This document shows, piece after piece, positions 33,260-44,999 of a DNA stretch of 64,000 nt (positions are counted from its first letter, which is position 1; each line of letters begins with the position of its first letter). Position numbers and translations under genes: made by a program. Under the pieces are notes generated by a model, which was not told the DNA's origin, made no database searches, and saw only the letters and a list, made by a program, of their open reading frames with translations. The DNA is from VGBO01 sp964453335 (GTDB lineage: Bacteria; Actinomycetota; Acidimicrobiia; Acidimicrobiales; CAIXPF01), in the NCBI GenBank assembly GCA_964453335.1, contig CAYVOK010000010.1:1-64000 (forward strand). The letters are read 5' to 3'.

Positions 33260-33814
33260 TCAGCCGCGTCGGGCGCGGGCGTCCCGGATGAGCGACACGA
33301 GTTCGGCCGTCGCCCGGTCGAGATCGTCGTTCACCACGACGAGCGCCCCGAGCTCCTGGCCCCGGGCGGCCTCGCCGTCGGCCTTCGCGAGCCGCTGGGC
33401 GATGACCTCCTCGGGGTCGCCGCGACGACGCAGCCGTGCCTCCTGGGCGGCGCGTGTCGGTGCCTCCACGAAGACCAGCAGCGCGTCCGGTCGACGCTCG
33501 ACGATCTGCGCGGCGCCCTGCACGTCGATCTCGTAGACGACGTCACGGCCCTCGGGTGGGTCGACGAGTGGGGTGCCGTAGAGATTCCCGAGGAACTCGG
33601 CCCACTCGAGGAAGCCGCCGTCGCGGATGCGGTCCTCGAAGGTTGCCCGGTCGACGAAGACGTAGGCGTCGGGCGCCTCACCGGGTCGACGGGCACGTGT
33701 CGTCCAGGACCTGCTCAGCCAGAGCTGCGGGTCGAGTGACAGGAGACGGTCGACGATCGTCCCCTTCCCGGCTCCGCCGGGGCCCGAGACGACGACGGTG
33801 AGCGGGGACGGCAC
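33260..33814 (-). CDS. gmk: guanylate kinase
   Basis: Phosphorylates GMP to GDP with ATP. The 184-residue protein has the P-loop VVSGPGGAGKGTI, the GMP-binding SRSWTTRARRPGE and the YGTPL segment, plus VYEIDVQGA. GTG 33814 lies 15 bases after mihF. Canonical neighbour of mihF and rpoZ in actinobacteria. Confidence 0.97.
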   Translation of the reverse strand: MPSPLTVVVSGPGGAGKGTIVDRLLSLDPQLWLSRSWTTRARRPGEAPDAYVFVDRATFEDRIRDGGFLEWAEFLGNLYGTPLVDPPEGRDVVYEIDVQGAAQIVERRPDALLVFVEAPTRAAQEARLRRRGDPEEVIAQRLAKADGEAARGQELGALVVVNDDLDRATAELVSLIRDARARRG

Positions 33815-33829
33815 GATGGTCGAGACGCT

Positions 33830-34153
33830 TCAGCGGCCGCCCGGGAACGCTGCGAGCAACGCCCGCCGCTGCTGCTCACCGAGACCGCGGACCCGGCGCG
33901 TCTCCGCGATCCCGATCTCCTCCATGGTGCGGCGCGCCTTCACCTTGCCGACCCCGGGCAGGGACTCGAGCAGAGCGAGGACCTTCAGCTTCCCGACGAT
34001 GTCGTCGGTCTCTGCTGCCTCGAAGATCTCGGGCAGCGAGAGCGAGCCCATCTTCAGCCGTTCCTTGAGCTCGGCGCGCACACGCCGGGCCTCGGCAGCC
34101 TTCTCGAGGGCGAGCGCTCGCTGCTCGGGGGAGAGAGCGGGGGGATTCGGCAT
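33830..34153 (-). CDS. mihF: integration host factor, actinobacterial type (mIHF)
   Basis: Nucleoid-associated DNA-binding protein unrelated to enterobacterial IHF. The 107-residue protein has a helical N-terminus and a helix-two-turn-helix core with MGSLSLPEIFEAA and LESLPGVGKVKARRTMEEIGI (the DNA-contacting GVGKVKA loop), ending RRVRGLGEQQRRALL. ATG 34153 has TAAGGT 6 bases upstream, so it has its own leaderless promoter separate from pyrD. pyrF, often found just before mihF, is absent. Confidence 0.96.
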   Translation of the reverse strand: MPNPPALSPEQRALALEKAAEARRVRAELKERLKMGSLSLPEIFEAAETDDIVGKLKVLALLESLPGVGKVKARRTMEEIGIAETRRVRGLGEQQRRALLAAFPGGR

Positions 34154-34159
34154 CCCCCG

Positions 34160-34165
34160 ACCTTA
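34160..34165 (-). promoter_or_regulatory. mihF -10 element (leaderless type)
   Basis: TAAGGT on the minus strand ends 6 bases before the mihF ATG at 34153. Confidence 0.6.
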
Positions 34166-34199
34166 CCCGACCGCCCCCGACACCCCGGAGCACCGGCGG

Positions 34200-35158
34200 T
34201 CAGCGCCGATGGGCCTCGCCGACGAGGTCGCGAACGGCTGCGACGCCGTGGTCGGCGCACCACACGGTGAGCTCCTCGAGGACCCGCCCCGACGCCCGCG
34301 GGTCCGCGAAGTTGGCCGTGCCGACCTGCACGGCGACGGCGCCGGCGAGGAGCAGCTCGACGGCGTCGACACCGTGGGAGACACCACCGACCCCGATGAT
34401 CGGCAGGTCGGGCAGCGCAGCGTGGACGTCGAACACCGCGCGCACCGCCACGGGGTGGACGGCCGCACCGGACAGCCCGCCGCGGCCGGCACCGAGCACG
34501 GGGCGGCGGGTCTCGACGTCGATCGCCATCCCCAGGACGGTGTTCGCCACCGTGACCGCCTCGGCCCCGCCCTCACGCGCCGCCTCGGCGACCTCGACGA
34601 TGCGGTCGGTGTTCGGGCTGAGTTTCGCCCAGCGCGGCAGTCCTGCGACGGCGGTGGCCCGCAGCACCTCGCGGGTGCTGACCGGGTCGTGGGCGAAGAT
34701 GCGGTTCCGGTCCTCGAGGTTCGGACACGACACGTTGACCTCGACCGCGGTGATCGAGCCGACCGGCGCACGGGCGAGCATCCGGGCGGCCTCGGCGAAG
34801 TCCTCGACGGTGCGACCCCAGATCGACACGACGACGCGCGCCCCGCTGCGACGCAGAGCGGGCAGGTCGTCGTCGATCCACCGTTCGACACCGGGACCCT
34901 GCAGGCCGACGCTGTTCAGCATCCCGGCGGTGGTGGGATGCAGACGCGGGGCCGGGTTCCCCTCCCAGGGGAATGGGGCGAGTGACTTCACGACGACCGC
35001 GCCGAGCCGCCGCAGGTCGAGGTACGCACCGAGCTCGGCGCCATGACCGGCGGTTCCCGCCGCCGTCATCACCGGTGCGTCGAGACGCACCGAGCCGACC
35101 TCGGTGGTGAGGTCGACCTCGTTCGGCGCCACCGGCGTCGCGGGACCGGTGGTGTCGT

Positions 35159-35162
<4 letters not shown>
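34200..35162 (-). CDS. pyrD: dihydroorotate dehydrogenase, class 1 (1B-like)
   Basis: Oxidises dihydroorotate to orotate on FMN. The 320-residue TIM barrel has the class 1 catalytic cysteine in VNVSCPN (class 2 has Ser), KSLAPFPWEGNPAPRLH and GMLNSVGLQGPG, which resemble the 1B subgroup, and the FMN-phosphate site IGVGGVSHG. Class 1B enzymes normally pair with the electron-transfer subunit PyrK, not found here. ATG 35162 overlaps the carB stop (ATGA). Last gene of the pyr operon. Confidence 0.93.
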
Positions 35163-38464
<3,302 letters not shown>

Positions 38465-38465
38465 C

Positions 38466-39566
38466 TCAGTGGTCTCCTCGGCTGCGGGCGAAGCCGTCCA
38501 TCAGGTCGGCGAACAGGTCGAACAGGTAGGTCGGATCGTGCGGACCCGGACCGGCCTCGGGGTGGTACTGCACGGAGAAGCACCAGCGGCCGACGCTGCG
38601 CAGCCCGCCGACGGTCCCGTCGTTCAGGTTCCGGTGCGTCACCTCGACGTCGCCACCGAGTGACGCCGGGTCGATCGCGTAGTTGTGGTTGTGCGAGGCG
38701 ATCTCGACCGTGCCGGTGTCGACCCGCAGGATCGGGTGGTTGCCACCGTGGTGACCGAACGGCAGCTTGAACGTCGTGCCGCCGAGCGCCGTGCCGAGGA
38801 GCTGGTGGCCGAGGCAGATCCCGAAGATCGGCACGTTGCCGACGAGGTCGCGCACCGTCTCCACCGCCCACGGCAGCGCCGCCGGATCACCGGGACCGTT
38901 GGAGAGGAACACGCCGTCGGGGCGGCCGCGCAGCACGTCGGCGGCCGGCGTCGTCGCGGGCACCACCTCGATGGTCGCGACCTCGGCCAGGCGGCGCACG
39001 ATCGACTCCTTGATCCCGAAGTCGTAGGCGACCACCCGCCGGCCCGTCGCCCCGGGAACGACACGGACGTCGTTGCGGGTGACGGCGCGCACGTGGTCGA
39101 CGCCCTCGGTGCCGCCGTCGGCCTGCGCTGCGGCGAGCAGTGCGTCGACGGGGGCGGTGCCGAACGCGCCCGGCATCGCGCCGCGGTCACGCAGCACCCG
39201 GGTGAGCCGCCGCGTGTCGACCTCGGTGATCGCCGGGATCCGGTGCCGCACGAGGAAGTCCTCGAGGGACTCCTCGCTGCGCCAGTTCGACGCCCGCCGC
39301 GCCAGTTCGCGCACCACGATCCCCCGGCAGTGCGGGCGCACCGACTCGTCGTCGGTCGGGTTCGTCCCGTAGTTCCCGATATGGGGGTAGGTGAAGGTGA
39401 TCACCTGCCCCGCGTAGGACGGGTCGCTGATCACCTCCTGGTAGCCGGAGAGCACCGTGTTGAACACGATCTCGCCGACGGCGATCCCCTCCGGTGGCCG
39501 CCAACCGGCGGCGACACCCTCGAAGGTGCTGCCGTCGGCGAGCACCAGGTGCGCGAGCTCGTTCAT
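38466..39566 (-). CDS. carA: carbamoyl-phosphate synthase small subunit
   Basis: Glutamine amidotransferase subunit supplying ammonia to CarB. The 366-residue protein has an N-terminal CPSase domain (LADGSTFEGVAAGW) and a class I glutaminase with nucleophile in FGICLGHQLLGTALG, SHNHNYAID and the His/Glu pair in VQYHPEAGPGP. ATG 39566 overlaps the stop of the dihydroorotase-like gene (ATGA). Confidence 0.98.
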   Translation of the reverse strand: MNELAHLVLADGSTFEGVAAGWRPPEGIAVGEIVFNTVLSGYQEVISDPSYAGQVITFTYPHIGNYGTNPTDDESVRPHCRGIVVRELARRASNWRSEESLEDFLVRHRIPAITEVDTRRLTRVLRDRGAMPGAFGTAPVDALLAAAQADGGTEGVDHVRAVTRNDVRVVPGATGRRVVAYDFGIKESIVRRLAEVATIEVVPATTPAADVLRGRPDGVFLSNGPGDPAALPWAVETVRDLVGNVPIFGICLGHQLLGTALGGTTFKLPFGHHGGNHPILRVDTGTVEIASHNHNYAIDPASLGGDVEVTHRNLNDGTVGGLRSVGRWCFSVQYHPEAGPGPHDPTYLFDLFADLMDGFARSRGDH

Positions 39567-40846
39567 CGTTGCGCCTCCGCGTCGATCACGACGGCGATGC
39601 CGTCGACAAGGGTGTGGCGGGCCCGTCCCCGCAGTGTGCGGCCGACGAGCGGGGTGCTGGCCGTCAGGCTCGGGTGGGCGGATCCGCCGACCGTCCAGGT
39701 CGCGTTCGGGTCGAACACGACGATGTTGCCGGCGCGACCCTCGAGCAGTGGTCCGCCGTGGCGCTCGTCGATGCCGGCGATGCGCGCCGGCCCGTCCGCG
39801 AGGACCGCGACCGCGCCGGTCGGCGAGCAGCCGATCGGGTCGAACACGAGCGAGGTCGAGAAGGGCAGCATCGCGCCGCCCGGGGCCGCCTCGGCGAAGG
39901 GGACGTCCTTCGCGATCGCGGGAACGGGGACGTGGCCGCTCGCGAGCGCGTCGACCGCACCGGCGCGCACCGCCTCGGCGATCGCAGCACGATCGGCACC
40001 GGGTCGGAGCGGCGGTGCGACCTTGTACGCCGGATCGAAGTCTGCGCAGTCGCCGTCGACGAGCACCGCGTGGGCAGCGGTCACGTCCGCGGTGAGTGCG
40101 AGCCCGGCGCGACGGGCGGCGGTCACCATCCCGATCGATGCCGCCGTCGAGAGGTGCCGCAGGTGCAGACGCACGCCGGTGCGAAGCGCGAGGGCCAGCG
40201 CCCGACCGACGCCGAGCTCCTCCGCCTCCGCGGGAATGCCGGCGATGCCGAGCAGAGACGACCACGCACCCTCGTGCATGTGACCTGCGGCGGCGAGCAG
40301 CGGGTCGACGGGGTCGAGCGCGACGGTGACGCCGAGGTCGGCGGCGTAGGCCATCGCACGCCGCAGCACCGTCGGGTCCTCCACCCCGTGCGGGTCACCG
40401 AAGATGCGGACCCCGAGCGCGGCGAGCTCGGCCATGGGGACGAGACGCTCCCCCGCTGCGCCGAGCGTCAACGCCGCGGTGGGCACCACATCGCAGGCGG
40501 CGCCCGTCGCGAGCGCACGCAGGTGGTGCAACTTCGCCGGTCCGTCGAGCGGATCGACATGGTCGACCGCCACCACGATCGCAGTACACCCCGCGAGCGC
40601 TGCGGCCCGGGTCGCCGTGGCGATCGTCTCGGCGGTCGGGTCCGCAGGCTCACCGACCCCGGTGAACAGGTCGACGAAGCCGGGCATCACGTAGGCGCCG
40701 TCGCAGTCGAGCACGGTCCCCGACCGGCCGGCCGCCGCGTCGGGGCCGACCGCGACGATCGTCCCGTCGACCACGACGACGTCGGCACGCCGTTCACCCC
40801 CGGCGTCGACGACGACACCGCCGCGGAGCAGCACGACCTCAGACAT
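39563..40846 (-). CDS. dihydroorotase homologue lacking catalytic residues (PyrC'-like)
   Basis: The 427-residue protein clearly belongs to the dihydroorotase/amidohydrolase family: PGFVDL (55-60), RHLSTAAS (230-237) and YKVAPPLRP (274-282) are in place. However, the metal-binding HxH after PGFVDL reads FTG (61-63), the His of AHCE reads ALDP (176-179) and the Asp of TDHAPH is Gly (SGHVPV, 303-308). It is therefore probably not an active dihydroorotase. In Pseudomonas and others an inactive PyrC' is needed to assemble aspartate carbamoyltransferase; the same role fits here, since its ATG overlaps pyrB by 8 bases. An active dihydroorotase would have to be elsewhere. Confidence 0.88.
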   Translation of the reverse strand: MSEVVLLRGGVVVDAGGERRADVVVVDGTIVAVGPDAAAGRSGTVLDCDGAYVMPGFVDLFTGVGEPADPTAETIATATRAAALAGCTAIVVAVDHVDPLDGPAKLHHLRALATGAACDVVPTAALTLGAAGERLVPMAELAALGVRIFGDPHGVEDPTVLRRAMAYAADLGVTVALDPVDPLLAAAGHMHEGAWSSLLGIAGIPAEAEELGVGRALALALRTGVRLHLRHLSTAASIGMVTAARRAGLALTADVTAAHAVLVDGDCADFDPAYKVAPPLRPGADRAAIAEAVRAGAVDALASGHVPVPAIAKDVPFAEAAPGGAMLPFSTSLVFDPIGCSPTGAVAVLADGPARIAGIDERHGGPLLEGRAGNIVVFDPNATWTVGGSAHPSLTASTPLVGRTLRGRARHTLVDGIAVVIDAEAQR

Positions 40847-41780
40847 CGCCGGAACCTCCCGGGTCGGACACCGGGCCGGCGCCGAGGAGACGGAACAGGA
40901 CCGCCATACGGACCGACACCCCGTTCGCCACCTGGTCGAGGACGAGGCAGCGCGGGTCGTCCGCAACCTCGGGGGCGATCTCCACCCCCTGGTTCATCGG
41001 CCCGGGGTGCAACACCACCGCATCGGGGCGCAGCACGTCGGCCCGCCTGCGCGTGAGACCGAACCGGGCGACGTACTCGGCGAGGGACGGCACCAGCGCC
41101 GCGCCCTGCCGTTCGAACTGCATGCGCAGCAGGTACACGACGTCGACGTCGGGGAGGACTGCGTCGAGATCGTTCACGACCCGCACCGGCCAGGTACCCG
41201 TGTCGGGCGGCAGCAGCGTGCGAGGTGCGACGAGGGTGACCTCGGCGCCGAGGGTGCTCAGCGCCCAGACGTTCGACCGGGCGACACGGGAGTGCGCGAT
41301 GTCACCGACGATCGCGACCCGGAGACCGTCGAGCGAACCGAACCGGCTGCGGAGCGTGAACGCGTCGAGGAGGGCCTGGGTGGGGTGCTCGTGCCAGCCG
41401 TCGCCGCCGTTGACGACGGCCGCGTCGACCCAGCTTGCGAGCTGCCATGGAGCGCCCGACGCGCTGTGCCGGACCACGATCGCGTCGACGCCCATGGCCT
41501 CGATCGTGCGGGCCGTGTCCTTCAGCGACTCGCCCTTCTTCACCGACGACGTCCCGACGCTGAAACTCAGCGTGTCGGCCGAGAGCCGCTTCGCCGCGGT
41601 CTCGAAGCTCAGCCGGGTGCGGGTCGAGTCCTCGAAGAACAGCGTCGCGACCGTGCGCCCCTGCAGCGCCGGGACCTTCGGGATCGGACGCGCGTTCACC
41701 GCCCGGAACGAGTCGGTGAGGTCCAGCAGCCCGGTGAGCTCCGTGCGGTCGAGCCCCCGGACACCGAGCAGGTGCCTCAT
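40839..41780 (-). CDS. pyrB: aspartate carbamoyltransferase catalytic subunit
   Basis: Joins carbamoyl phosphate and aspartate, the first committed pyrimidine step. The 313-residue protein has FFEDSTRTRLSFE (carbamoyl-phosphate loop), the SVKKGESLKDT 80s loop, HEHPTQALLDAF and the aspartate-binding HPGPMNQGVEI. No PyrI regulatory subunit gene is present. ATG 41780 overlaps the pyrR stop (ATGA). Confidence 0.97.
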   Translation of the reverse strand: MRHLLGVRGLDRTELTGLLDLTDSFRAVNARPIPKVPALQGRTVATLFFEDSTRTRLSFETAAKRLSADTLSFSVGTSSVKKGESLKDTARTIEAMGVDAIVVRHSASGAPWQLASWVDAAVVNGGDGWHEHPTQALLDAFTLRSRFGSLDGLRVAIVGDIAHSRVARSNVWALSTLGAEVTLVAPRTLLPPDTGTWPVRVVNDLDAVLPDVDVVYLLRMQFERQGAALVPSLAEYVARFGLTRRRADVLRPDAVVLHPGPMNQGVEIAPEVADDPRCLVLDQVANGVSVRMAVLFRLLGAGPVSDPGGSGDV

Positions 41781-42355
41781 CCCTGCACCTCCCCGACCTC
41801 GACGCCGTCCCCGTTGACCCGGACCACCTCGTCGCGCCGAGTCGGCAGGTTCTTGCCCACGAAGTCCGGCCGGATCGGAAGCTCCCGGTGGCCACGGTCC
41901 ACCATCACGGCGAGCTGCACCGCACGGGGCCTGCCGTGGTCGTTCAGCGCGTCGAGGGCCGCCCGCACGGTGCGCCCGGTGAACAGCACGTCGTCGACGA
42001 GGACGACGACCCGGTCGGTGACCTCGACGGGGATGTCGGTGACGCCGTGCGGCATCACCGTCCGCAAACCGATGTCGTCGCGATGGAAGGCGACGTCGAG
42101 GGTGCCCGTCGGCGGACGCGTCCCGTCGATGTCGCAGAGGGCGTCGGCGAGCCGGCCCGCGAGGTGGACACCACCGGATGCGAGACCGACGAGGACGACG
42201 TCGGCCGTGCCCCGGTTGCGTTCGGAGATCTCGTGCGCCATGCGCCACACCGCACGCTGCACGTCGCCGGCGTCGAGGACACGGGTCCGGGGAACGAAAA
42301 CGCCCCCGGTCGGGGGCGTGGGCGACACAGGTTCCGGGGATGCCGGGGCGTGCAT
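41777..42355 (-). CDS. pyrR: pyrimidine operon regulator PyrR / uracil phosphoribosyltransferase
   Basis: UMP-sensing RNA-binding protein that turns down pyr mRNA; often also a weak UPRTase. The 192-residue protein has the PRPP-binding VVLVDDVLFTGRTVRAALDAL and the PyrR N-terminal pattern RVLDAGDVQRAVWRMAHEISERNRG. The ATG at 42355 (AGGAG 4 bases upstream) adds ~20 Pro-rich residues whose codons contain a terminator-like hairpin. A downstream GTG would cut off the conserved first strand, so 42355 is kept. First gene of the pyr operon; leader features lie at 42356-42397. Confidence 0.94.
   Translation of the reverse strand: MHAPASPEPVSPTPPTGGVFVPRTRVLDAGDVQRAVWRMAHEISERNRGTADVVLVGLASGGVHLAGRLADALCDIDGTRPPTGTLDVAFHRDDIGLRTVMPHGVTDIPVEVTDRVVVLVDDVLFTGRTVRAALDALNDHGRPRAVQLAVMVDRGHRELPIRPDFVGKNLPTRRDEVVRVNGDGVEVGEVQG
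42293..42319 (-). terminator. intrinsic terminator inside the 5' end of pyrR
   Basis: ACGCCCCC, GACC, GGGGGCGT on the minus strand form a perfect 8-bp stem with a 4-base loop (42319-42300). Counting the last U of the stem, UUUU follows immediately and then CGUU. It lies 36 bases inside pyrR if translation starts at 42355, and so could be an attenuator; it could also serve as the end of the efp-nusB transcript. Confidence 0.75.
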
Positions 42356-42397
42356 GGTGCTCCTGTCCGTCCGGGCCTCACAGGACCCGCTTCACGG
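42356..42397 (-). promoter_or_regulatory. pyr operon leader with PyrR-binding-like core
   Basis: The 42 bases between nusB and pyrR contain UCCUGUGAGGC (42385-42375), matching the UCC-N-G-N-GAGGC core of PyrR-binding loops, within a CGGG/CCCG stem (42389-42386 with 42375-42372). UCCUGU (42385-42380) can alternatively pair perfectly with ACAGGA (42366-42361), which contains most of the pyrR ribosome site AGGAG (42364-42360). The two folds exclude each other. Confidence 0.65.
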
Positions 42398-42820
42398 TCA
42401 GTCCGGCACAGTAGCAGCCGGGCGCAGCTCGTCTGCGACACGGGCGAGCACCCCGTTCACGAACCGCCCGGACTCTGCGGTCGAGAACTTGGTCGCGAGC
42501 TCGACCGCCTCGGCGAGCACGACACCCGTCGGCGTGTCGGGCCGGTGCGCGAGCTCGAACACCCCGATGCGGAGGACCGCCCGGTCGATCGCGGCCATGC
42601 GCTCCACCCGCCAGCCGGTCGCGAACCGGTCGAGCAGCTCGTCGATCGTCGTCACGTGCTCGGCCACGCCGGTCACGAGCTCGACTGCGAACGCGTCGGG
42701 AGCAACCGGCTGCTCGGCGACGACGTCCCCGACGGCGACCCCGCGCGACTCGGCCTCGTACAGGAGCGAGAGGGCCCGCTCACGGGCCAGACGACGGCCG
42801 CCGCCCCCGGCTCGAGCCAT
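42398..42820 (-). CDS. nusB: transcription antitermination factor NusB
   Basis: All-helical RNA-binding protein that works with S10 on boxA in rRNA leaders; a boxA-like site is at 250-262. The 140-residue protein has RRLARERALSLLYEAE at the start and the C-terminal VVLAEAVELATKFSTAESGRFVNGVLARV. ATG 42820 lies 1 base after the efp stop, so the pair is coupled. Its stop lies 42 bases before pyrR. Confidence 0.96.
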   Translation of the reverse strand: MARAGGGGRRLARERALSLLYEAESRGVAVGDVVAEQPVAPDAFAVELVTGVAEHVTTIDELLDRFATGWRVERMAAIDRAVLRIGVFELAHRPDTPTGVVLAEAVELATKFSTAESGRFVNGVLARVADELRPAATVPD

Positions 42821-42821
42821 C

Positions 42822-43385
42822 TCAGGCCCGGGTCAGGTAGTCGCCGCTGCGCGTGTCCACCTTCACCCGGTCCCCCGGGTTCACGAACAGCGGCACCTGG
42901 ATGACCCGGCCCGTCTCGAGCTTCGCCGGCTTGCGGGCGCCCGAGACACGATCGCCCTGCACACCCGGCTCGGTCTCCGCGATCGTGAGCTCGACCGACG
43001 CCGGGAGCTCAGTCTCGATGATCTCGTCCTCGTACATCACGAGGATCGCCTCGGCGTTCTCCACGAGGTAGTCCGACGCGGAACCGAGGGCGGCCGGACC
43101 GACGTTGATCTGCTCGTAGGACGACGTGTCCATGAACACGTAGTCGGCACCGTCGCGGTAGAGGAACTGCATCTCCCGCTTGTTGAGGATGGCCCGGTCG
43201 ACCTTCTCCCCGGCTCGGAACGTGCGGTCGACGACCTGACCGGTGCGGGCGTTCTTGAGGGTCGTCCGCACGAACGCGCCGCCCTTGCCGGGCTTGACGT
43301 GCTGGAAGTCGACGATGGTGAACAGCCCGTCGTCGAGGTTCAGCGTCATGCCGTTCTTGATGTCGTTCGTGGTGATCATCGCCAT
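42822..43385 (-). CDS. efp: elongation factor P
   Basis: Relieves ribosome stalling at polyproline stretches, which are frequent in GC-rich proteomes. The 187-residue protein has three beta-barrel domains, the modified-lysine loop KPGKGGAFV and the C-terminal signature GDRVKVDTRSGDYLTRA. The unmodified-type loop has Lys at the tip. ATG 43385 has GGAGG 7 bases upstream. Confidence 0.98.
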   Translation of the reverse strand: MAMITTNDIKNGMTLNLDDGLFTIVDFQHVKPGKGGAFVRTTLKNARTGQVVDRTFRAGEKVDRAILNKREMQFLYRDGADYVFMDTSSYEQINVGPAALGSASDYLVENAEAILVMYEDEIIETELPASVELTIAETEPGVQGDRVSGARKPAKLETGRVIQVPLFVNPGDRVKVDTRSGDYLTRA

Positions 43386-43422
43386 GATCGGTCCTCCCTG
43401 GGACGACGGTCCGGTGGCGAGG

Positions 43423-44547
43423 TCAGGCCGACCGCGCCGGCCGCAGGACGGTCGGGAACTCGGTGAGGCTACGGCATCCGTCGTCCGTCACGACAACCGT
43501 GTCCTCGATGCGCACACCGAACCGGCCGGGCAGGTACACGCCCGGTTCGACGGTGAGGACGTGGCCGACCTCGAGGTCCACCCCACCCGAACGCGGCACC
43601 GACGGGGCCTCGTGGACGTCGAGCCCCACCCCGTGGCCGGTGCCGTGGGTGAACCACGCCCCGTAACCGGCCGCCGTGATCGCACCGCGCGCCGCGGTGT
43701 CGACGGCGGACGTCGGCGCACCCGGTCGGACCGCAGCACAGCCGGCACGCTGCGCAGCGGCGACCACCTCCCACACCCGGGCGGCCTCCGTCGTCGGGGT
43801 CCCCGTGCAGAACGTCCGTGTCATGTCGGACCGGTACCCGTCCACGACCCCGCCGACGTCGACGACGACGAGGTCGTCGAGGGCGACGACCCGGTCGGTC
43901 GGCCGGGCGTGCGGCAGCGCGCCGTTCGGGCCGGACGCGACGATCGTCTCGAACGCCGGTCCCGAGGCCCCGGCGTCGACGAGCGCGGCGTCGAGTGCCC
44001 GGGCGAGCTCGAGCTCGGTACGGGTCCCGTCGACCAGCGGCACGATCCGGGCAAGCGCCGCGTCGACCGCTGCAGCGGCGGTGGCGATGCGCGCCAGTTC
44101 CGCCGCGTCCTTGCGGGCCCGGGGCACCTCGACGACACCCGACGTCGGCACGAACTCCACCCCCGGCACGATCCGCCCGAAGGCACGGACCGTCGCCCAC
44201 GACACGACCGCCGCCTCGAGCCCGACCCGGCCCGATTGCGGGAGCACCGTGCGCCACACCGCGTCGCCCTCCTCACCGGAGGGCACCTCGACGACCTCGA
44301 CCACGCCACCAACGCCACCCGCCGCCAGTTCGGCCGGCGCCTGGTCACGGTAGCGGGCGTCGGTGAGGAGGCGCACGCCGCCGGACCCCACCACGAGGGT
44401 GCCGTTCGAGCCGGTGAACCCGGTCGCCCAGCGCACGTTCGACGGGTCGGATACGACGAAGGTGTCGACGCCCGCGGCAGCGGGCAGCCCAGCGACGACG
44501 TCGAGCCGCCCCCGCCGGTCGAACGGCGGCAGGACCCGCCCGGTCAC
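43423..44547 (-). CDS. pepQ: Xaa-Pro aminopeptidase/dipeptidase family protein
   Basis: Cytosolic metallopeptidase cleaving Xaa-Pro bonds. The 374-residue M24 protein has an N-terminal creatinase-like domain (about 1-130) and a pita-bread domain with all metal ligands visible: the two Asp in VVDVGGVVDGYRSDMTR, His in HGTGHGVGLDVHE, and Glu in TVEPGVYLPG and VRIEDTV. GTG 44547 overlaps the aroQ stop (GTGA). Placed between aroQ and efp, the usual actinobacterial order. Confidence 0.95.
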   Translation of the reverse strand: MTGRVLPPFDRRGRLDVVAGLPAAAGVDTFVVSDPSNVRWATGFTGSNGTLVVGSGGVRLLTDARYRDQAPAELAAGGVGGVVEVVEVPSGEEGDAVWRTVLPQSGRVGLEAAVVSWATVRAFGRIVPGVEFVPTSGVVEVPRARKDAAELARIATAAAAVDAALARIVPLVDGTRTELELARALDAALVDAGASGPAFETIVASGPNGALPHARPTDRVVALDDLVVVDVGGVVDGYRSDMTRTFCTGTPTTEAARVWEVVAAAQRAGCAAVRPGAPTSAVDTAARGAITAAGYGAWFTHGTGHGVGLDVHEAPSVPRSGGVDLEVGHVLTVEPGVYLPGRFGVRIEDTVVVTDDGCRSLTEFPTVLRPARSA

Positions 44548-44999
44548 GACCCCTCGGTGCGCCCGAGCAGCCCGAGCACGGCACGGCCTGCGAGCGCGTA
44601 GCCCGCACCGCCGAACCCGCAGATCGTCCCCGTGGCGACCGGCGCTACGACGGAGGTGTGCCGCCACGCCTCACGCGCGTTCGGGTTCGAGATGTGCAGC
44701 TCCACGACCGGGCCGTCGAAGGCAGCGAGCGCGTCGTGGATCCCCCAGGCGTAGTGGGTGAACGCACCCGGGTTGATCACGATCGCCGCGACCCGGCCGC
44801 GTGCCGCGTGCACGGCGTCGATGATCTCGCCCTCGTGGTTCGACTGGAGGTGCTCGAGCTCGACCCCTCCCGCGGCGAGCACGCCGCGCAGCGTCGCCAC
44901 GTGGTCCTCGAGGGTGGCGGTTCCGTAGATCTCGGGCTCACGCCGACCCAACAGGTTGAGGTTCGGGCCCGAGAGCAGCAGGACAGGTCCGAGCGTCAT
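44544..44999 (-). CDS. aroQ: 3-dehydroquinate dehydratase, type II
   Basis: Third step of the shikimate pathway. The 151-residue protein has the type II motifs LLLSGPNLNLLGRREPEIYG (catalytic Arg/Tyr loop), INPGAFTHYAWGIHDAL and VELHISNPNAREAWRHTS. The ATG at 44999 shares one base with the aroKB stop (TGATG); a GTG at 45002 is possible. Confidence 0.96.
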   Translation of the reverse strand: MTLGPVLLLSGPNLNLLGRREPEIYGTATLEDHVATLRGVLAAGGVELEHLQSNHEGEIIDAVHAARGRVAAIVINPGAFTHYAWGIHDALAAFDGPVVELHISNPNAREAWRHTSVVAPVATGTICGFGGAGYALAGRAVLGLLGRTEGS

